Origin: Chara braunii
Taxonomy: Eukaryota; Streptophyta; Charophyceae; Charales; Characeae
Length of the DNA: 28,566 nucleotides
Assembly: GCA_003427395.1 (NCBI GenBank)
Contig: BFEA01000509.1
Span: 197,338-225,903 of the forward strand
Direction: 5' to 3'
This document shows, in pieces, positions 28,477-28,566 of the stretch. Position 1 is the first letter of the stretch, and every line of letters begins with the position of its first letter. The position numbers and the translations under genes were made by a program. The notes under the pieces were generated by a model. That model did no database searches and had not been told where the DNA came from. It saw only the letters and a program-made list of their open reading frames with translations.

Positions 28477-28566
<90 letters not shown>
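28477..28566. repeat. Terminal (CT)45 microsatellite
   Basis: A perfect CT dinucleotide run to the last base of the window. Ending inside such a run suggests the contig stopped there because assembly could not cross it. Confidence 0.95.

Overview
This looks like a transposon-rich eukaryotic contig, most likely from a filamentous fungus and plausibly a basidiomycete. The evidence is LTR-retrotransposon proteins throughout, pyrimidine-rich promoter-like leaders, possible short introns, simple repeats, scattered N bases and no recognisable cellular housekeeping gene. The taxonomic call is inference from the flavour of the Gag-Pol proteins. The window begins inside a repeat and ends inside a (CT)n run, so it may be a whole contig.

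Layout. Positions 1-835 and 20071-20903 are direct copies of one block. The second copy has a G8 polypurine tract immediately before a TG at 19885 and ends in ...GACA, so it looks like an LTR or LTR U3 module on the plus strand. Between the copies, on the minus strand, lies a decayed Ty3/gypsy element. Its tRNA-Asp-like primer-binding site is at 12544-12527. It is followed by a run of small ORFs (12212 to 9758), Gag (9697-8249), protease (to 7245), RT-RNase H (to about 5485) and integrase with a GPY/F module (to 3977). Downstream of pol, at 3.5-2.5 kb, is a hairpin-rich tract.

The most unusual part is the run of ORFs ahead of gag. By reading the translations side by side, they fall into two paralogous families that I do not recognise. 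Family X has four tandem copies (A-D), about 140-190 aa each. Family Y has two tandem copies of about 90 aa. They are packed like a bacterial operon: A/B overlap, B/C share ATGA, C/D overlap, and D/Y1 and Y1/Y2 are 2 and 3 nt apart. A fifth X copy (E, 13.1-13.8 kb) and a possible third Y copy (15.0-15.3 kb) lie beyond the primer-binding site.

A second minus-strand element has a primer-binding site at 26656-26639 and a Gag related to the first one (25817-24732). In place of a recognisable pol it has a long ORF (24465-22276). That ORF has an acidic N-terminus, seven 15-aa repeats, a predicted membrane segment and a strongly basic tail.

The 12.7-19.8 kb interval is mostly unannotatable, with N bases, degenerate short tandem repeats and CT-rich DNA. 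The right end carries about 700 bp of degenerate TCTGG repeats and a terminal (CT)45. Most coding regions contain in-frame stops and frameshifts, so the elements look dead unless some of these are assembly errors.
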